Assembly (NCBI GenBank): GCA_947445495.1
Contig: CANFEI010000087.1
Location: 1 to 6,267 of the forward strand
Source of the DNA: Alcaligenaceae bacterium
GTDB taxonomy: Bacteria > Pseudomonadota > Gammaproteobacteria > Burkholderiales > Burkholderiaceae
Length of the DNA: 6,267 nucleotides
Reading direction: 5' to 3'
A program made the position numbers and the translations under genes. Position 1 is the first letter of the stretch, and every line of letters begins with the position of its first letter. Positions 5,695-6,267 of the stretch are shown one piece after another. The notes below the pieces were generated by a model. That model saw only the letters and a list, made by a program, of their open reading frames with translations, was not told the origin of the DNA and did no database searches.

Positions 5695-6267
5695 TTAATC
5701 GCCCTGCAAGTTGATACGCTTGGCAAGATCTTGCAAGAACGCCGCTTCACGCTTGATACGATCGTGAAACTCGGCAACCGGCTGCGCAACAGGCCAGGCC
5801 GCTTGGTCAGCGAGCGCAGCTTTCATGTCGGGCGAATGGGCCACCGTATTCACGGCTTTTTGCATGGCTTCCAACAGCGCCATCGGTGTCTTGCCTTGCG
5901 CGTACATCGCATAGCTTTGGGTGATATCAAAGTCTTTGATGCCCGCTTCTTGCATCGTCGGCACGTCTGGTACCGCGGCCGAGCGCTTCGCGCTGGTGAC
6001 GGCGAGCGGGGTCAGGCGCCCTGCATTCATCAAGTTACGTGCAGTCAGAATACTCGTGATACCTACCGTGGTCACGCCGGCCACCACATCCGTCATGAGC
6101 GGTGCACCACCTTTGTAGGACACGCTCACCATGTCCAGCTTCTCTGCATTAGCGTACATCGCGCCAACGAGCTTGGTCATGTTCTCGGAGCTGCCGTAGG
6201 AGTAGGTCTTGGGCTTCTCGCGCATGGCCTTGGTGAACTCGACCATGGTCTTAGCCGGAAAGGTAGA
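5695..6267 (-). CDS. Bug-family (tripartite tricarboxylate transporter) solute-binding protein, C-terminal part
   Basis: The frame is open from the right edge of the window to a TAA at 5695-5697, giving 190 residues. The ATG at 6244-6246 is internal, since STFPAKT precedes it in frame and matches the usual F-PAKT-x-E-F segment of this family. Signatures are YSYGSS (22-27 of the fragment), VSYKGGAPLMTDVVAG (49-64), LAVTSAKRSAAVPDVP (88-103) and TMQEAG (104-109). Family members are about 320-330 residues with a Sec or lipoprotein signal, so roughly 130-140 residues including the signal peptide lie off the window. These periplasmic proteins bind carboxylates, amino acids, nicotinate and similar solutes; many are orphans that lack adjacent TctA/TctB membrane subunits, and some act in sensing. 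Here the gene heads, or lies near the head of, the operon with the dioxygenase and ligase, so its ligand is probably the substrate of that pathway or a product of it. The ligand cannot be assigned from the visible part. Confidence 0.9.
   Translation of the reverse strand, partial: STFPAKTMVEFTKAMREKPKTYSYGSSENMTKLVGAMYANAEKLDMVSVSYKGGAPLMTDVVAGVTTVGITSILTARNLMNAGRLTPLAVTSAKRSAAVPDVPTMQEAGIKDFDITQSYAMYAQGKTPMALLEAMQKAVNTVAHSPDMKAALADQAAWPVAQPVAEFHDRIKREAAFLQDLAKRINLQGD

Noticed and set aside
6244..6246. ATG as the start of the Bug-family gene
   Set aside because: The reading frame continues upstream to the window edge with in-frame family-like residues (STFPAKT), so this is an internal methionine of a truncated gene.

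Overview
The window looks like chromosomal DNA of a Gram-negative proteobacterium, most likely a betaproteobacterium of the order Burkholderiales. The main reason is the Bug-type (TctC-like) solute-binding protein at the right edge, a family greatly expanded in that order and often placed, as here, at the head of small catabolic operons. This assignment is inference, because the window contains no rRNA or other marker gene. Coding density is very high. All complete genes lie on the minus strand, and one truncated gene enters from the left on the plus strand.

Right half (about 2899-6267, minus strand, transcribed right to left): the C-terminal part of a Bug-family periplasmic binding protein, then a TauD/TfdA-type Fe(II)/2-oxoglutarate dioxygenase 25 bp downstream, then an AMP-forming acyl-CoA ligase whose ATG overlaps the dioxygenase stop by 4 bp (ATGA). 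The spacing argues for one operon. The gene set suggests capture of an organic acid or related solute, an oxidative step (hydroxylation or oxidative cleavage), and activation of a carboxylate to its CoA thioester. The substrate cannot be read from the sequence.

Left half (about 210-2763, minus strand, transcribed right to left): a textbook UDP-glucuronate decarboxylase (UDP-xylose synthase), a GtrB/DPM1-like membrane glycosyltransferase 35 bp downstream, and a 198-residue protein 17 bp further on with three predicted membrane segments and a C-terminal domain that resembles a winged helix. These form a probable surface-polysaccharide or lipid-linked-pentose cassette. Parts of it are visibly more AT-rich than the catabolic operon. 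The 135-bp gap at 2764-2898 separates the two operons and may hold a weak promoter for the sugar cassette; no clear intrinsic terminator is visible in it.

Left edge (1-225, plus strand): the C-terminal end of an alpha/beta-hydrolase of the homoserine O-acetyltransferase (MetX)-like group. It converges on the membrane-protein gene, and the two coding regions overlap tail to tail by 16 bp.

No tRNA, rRNA, CRISPR array, insertion sequence or phage gene was recognised. The two points most worth following are the unassigned substrate of the Bug-dioxygenase-ligase operon, and the membrane-bound winged-helix-like protein coupled to UDP-xylose synthesis.
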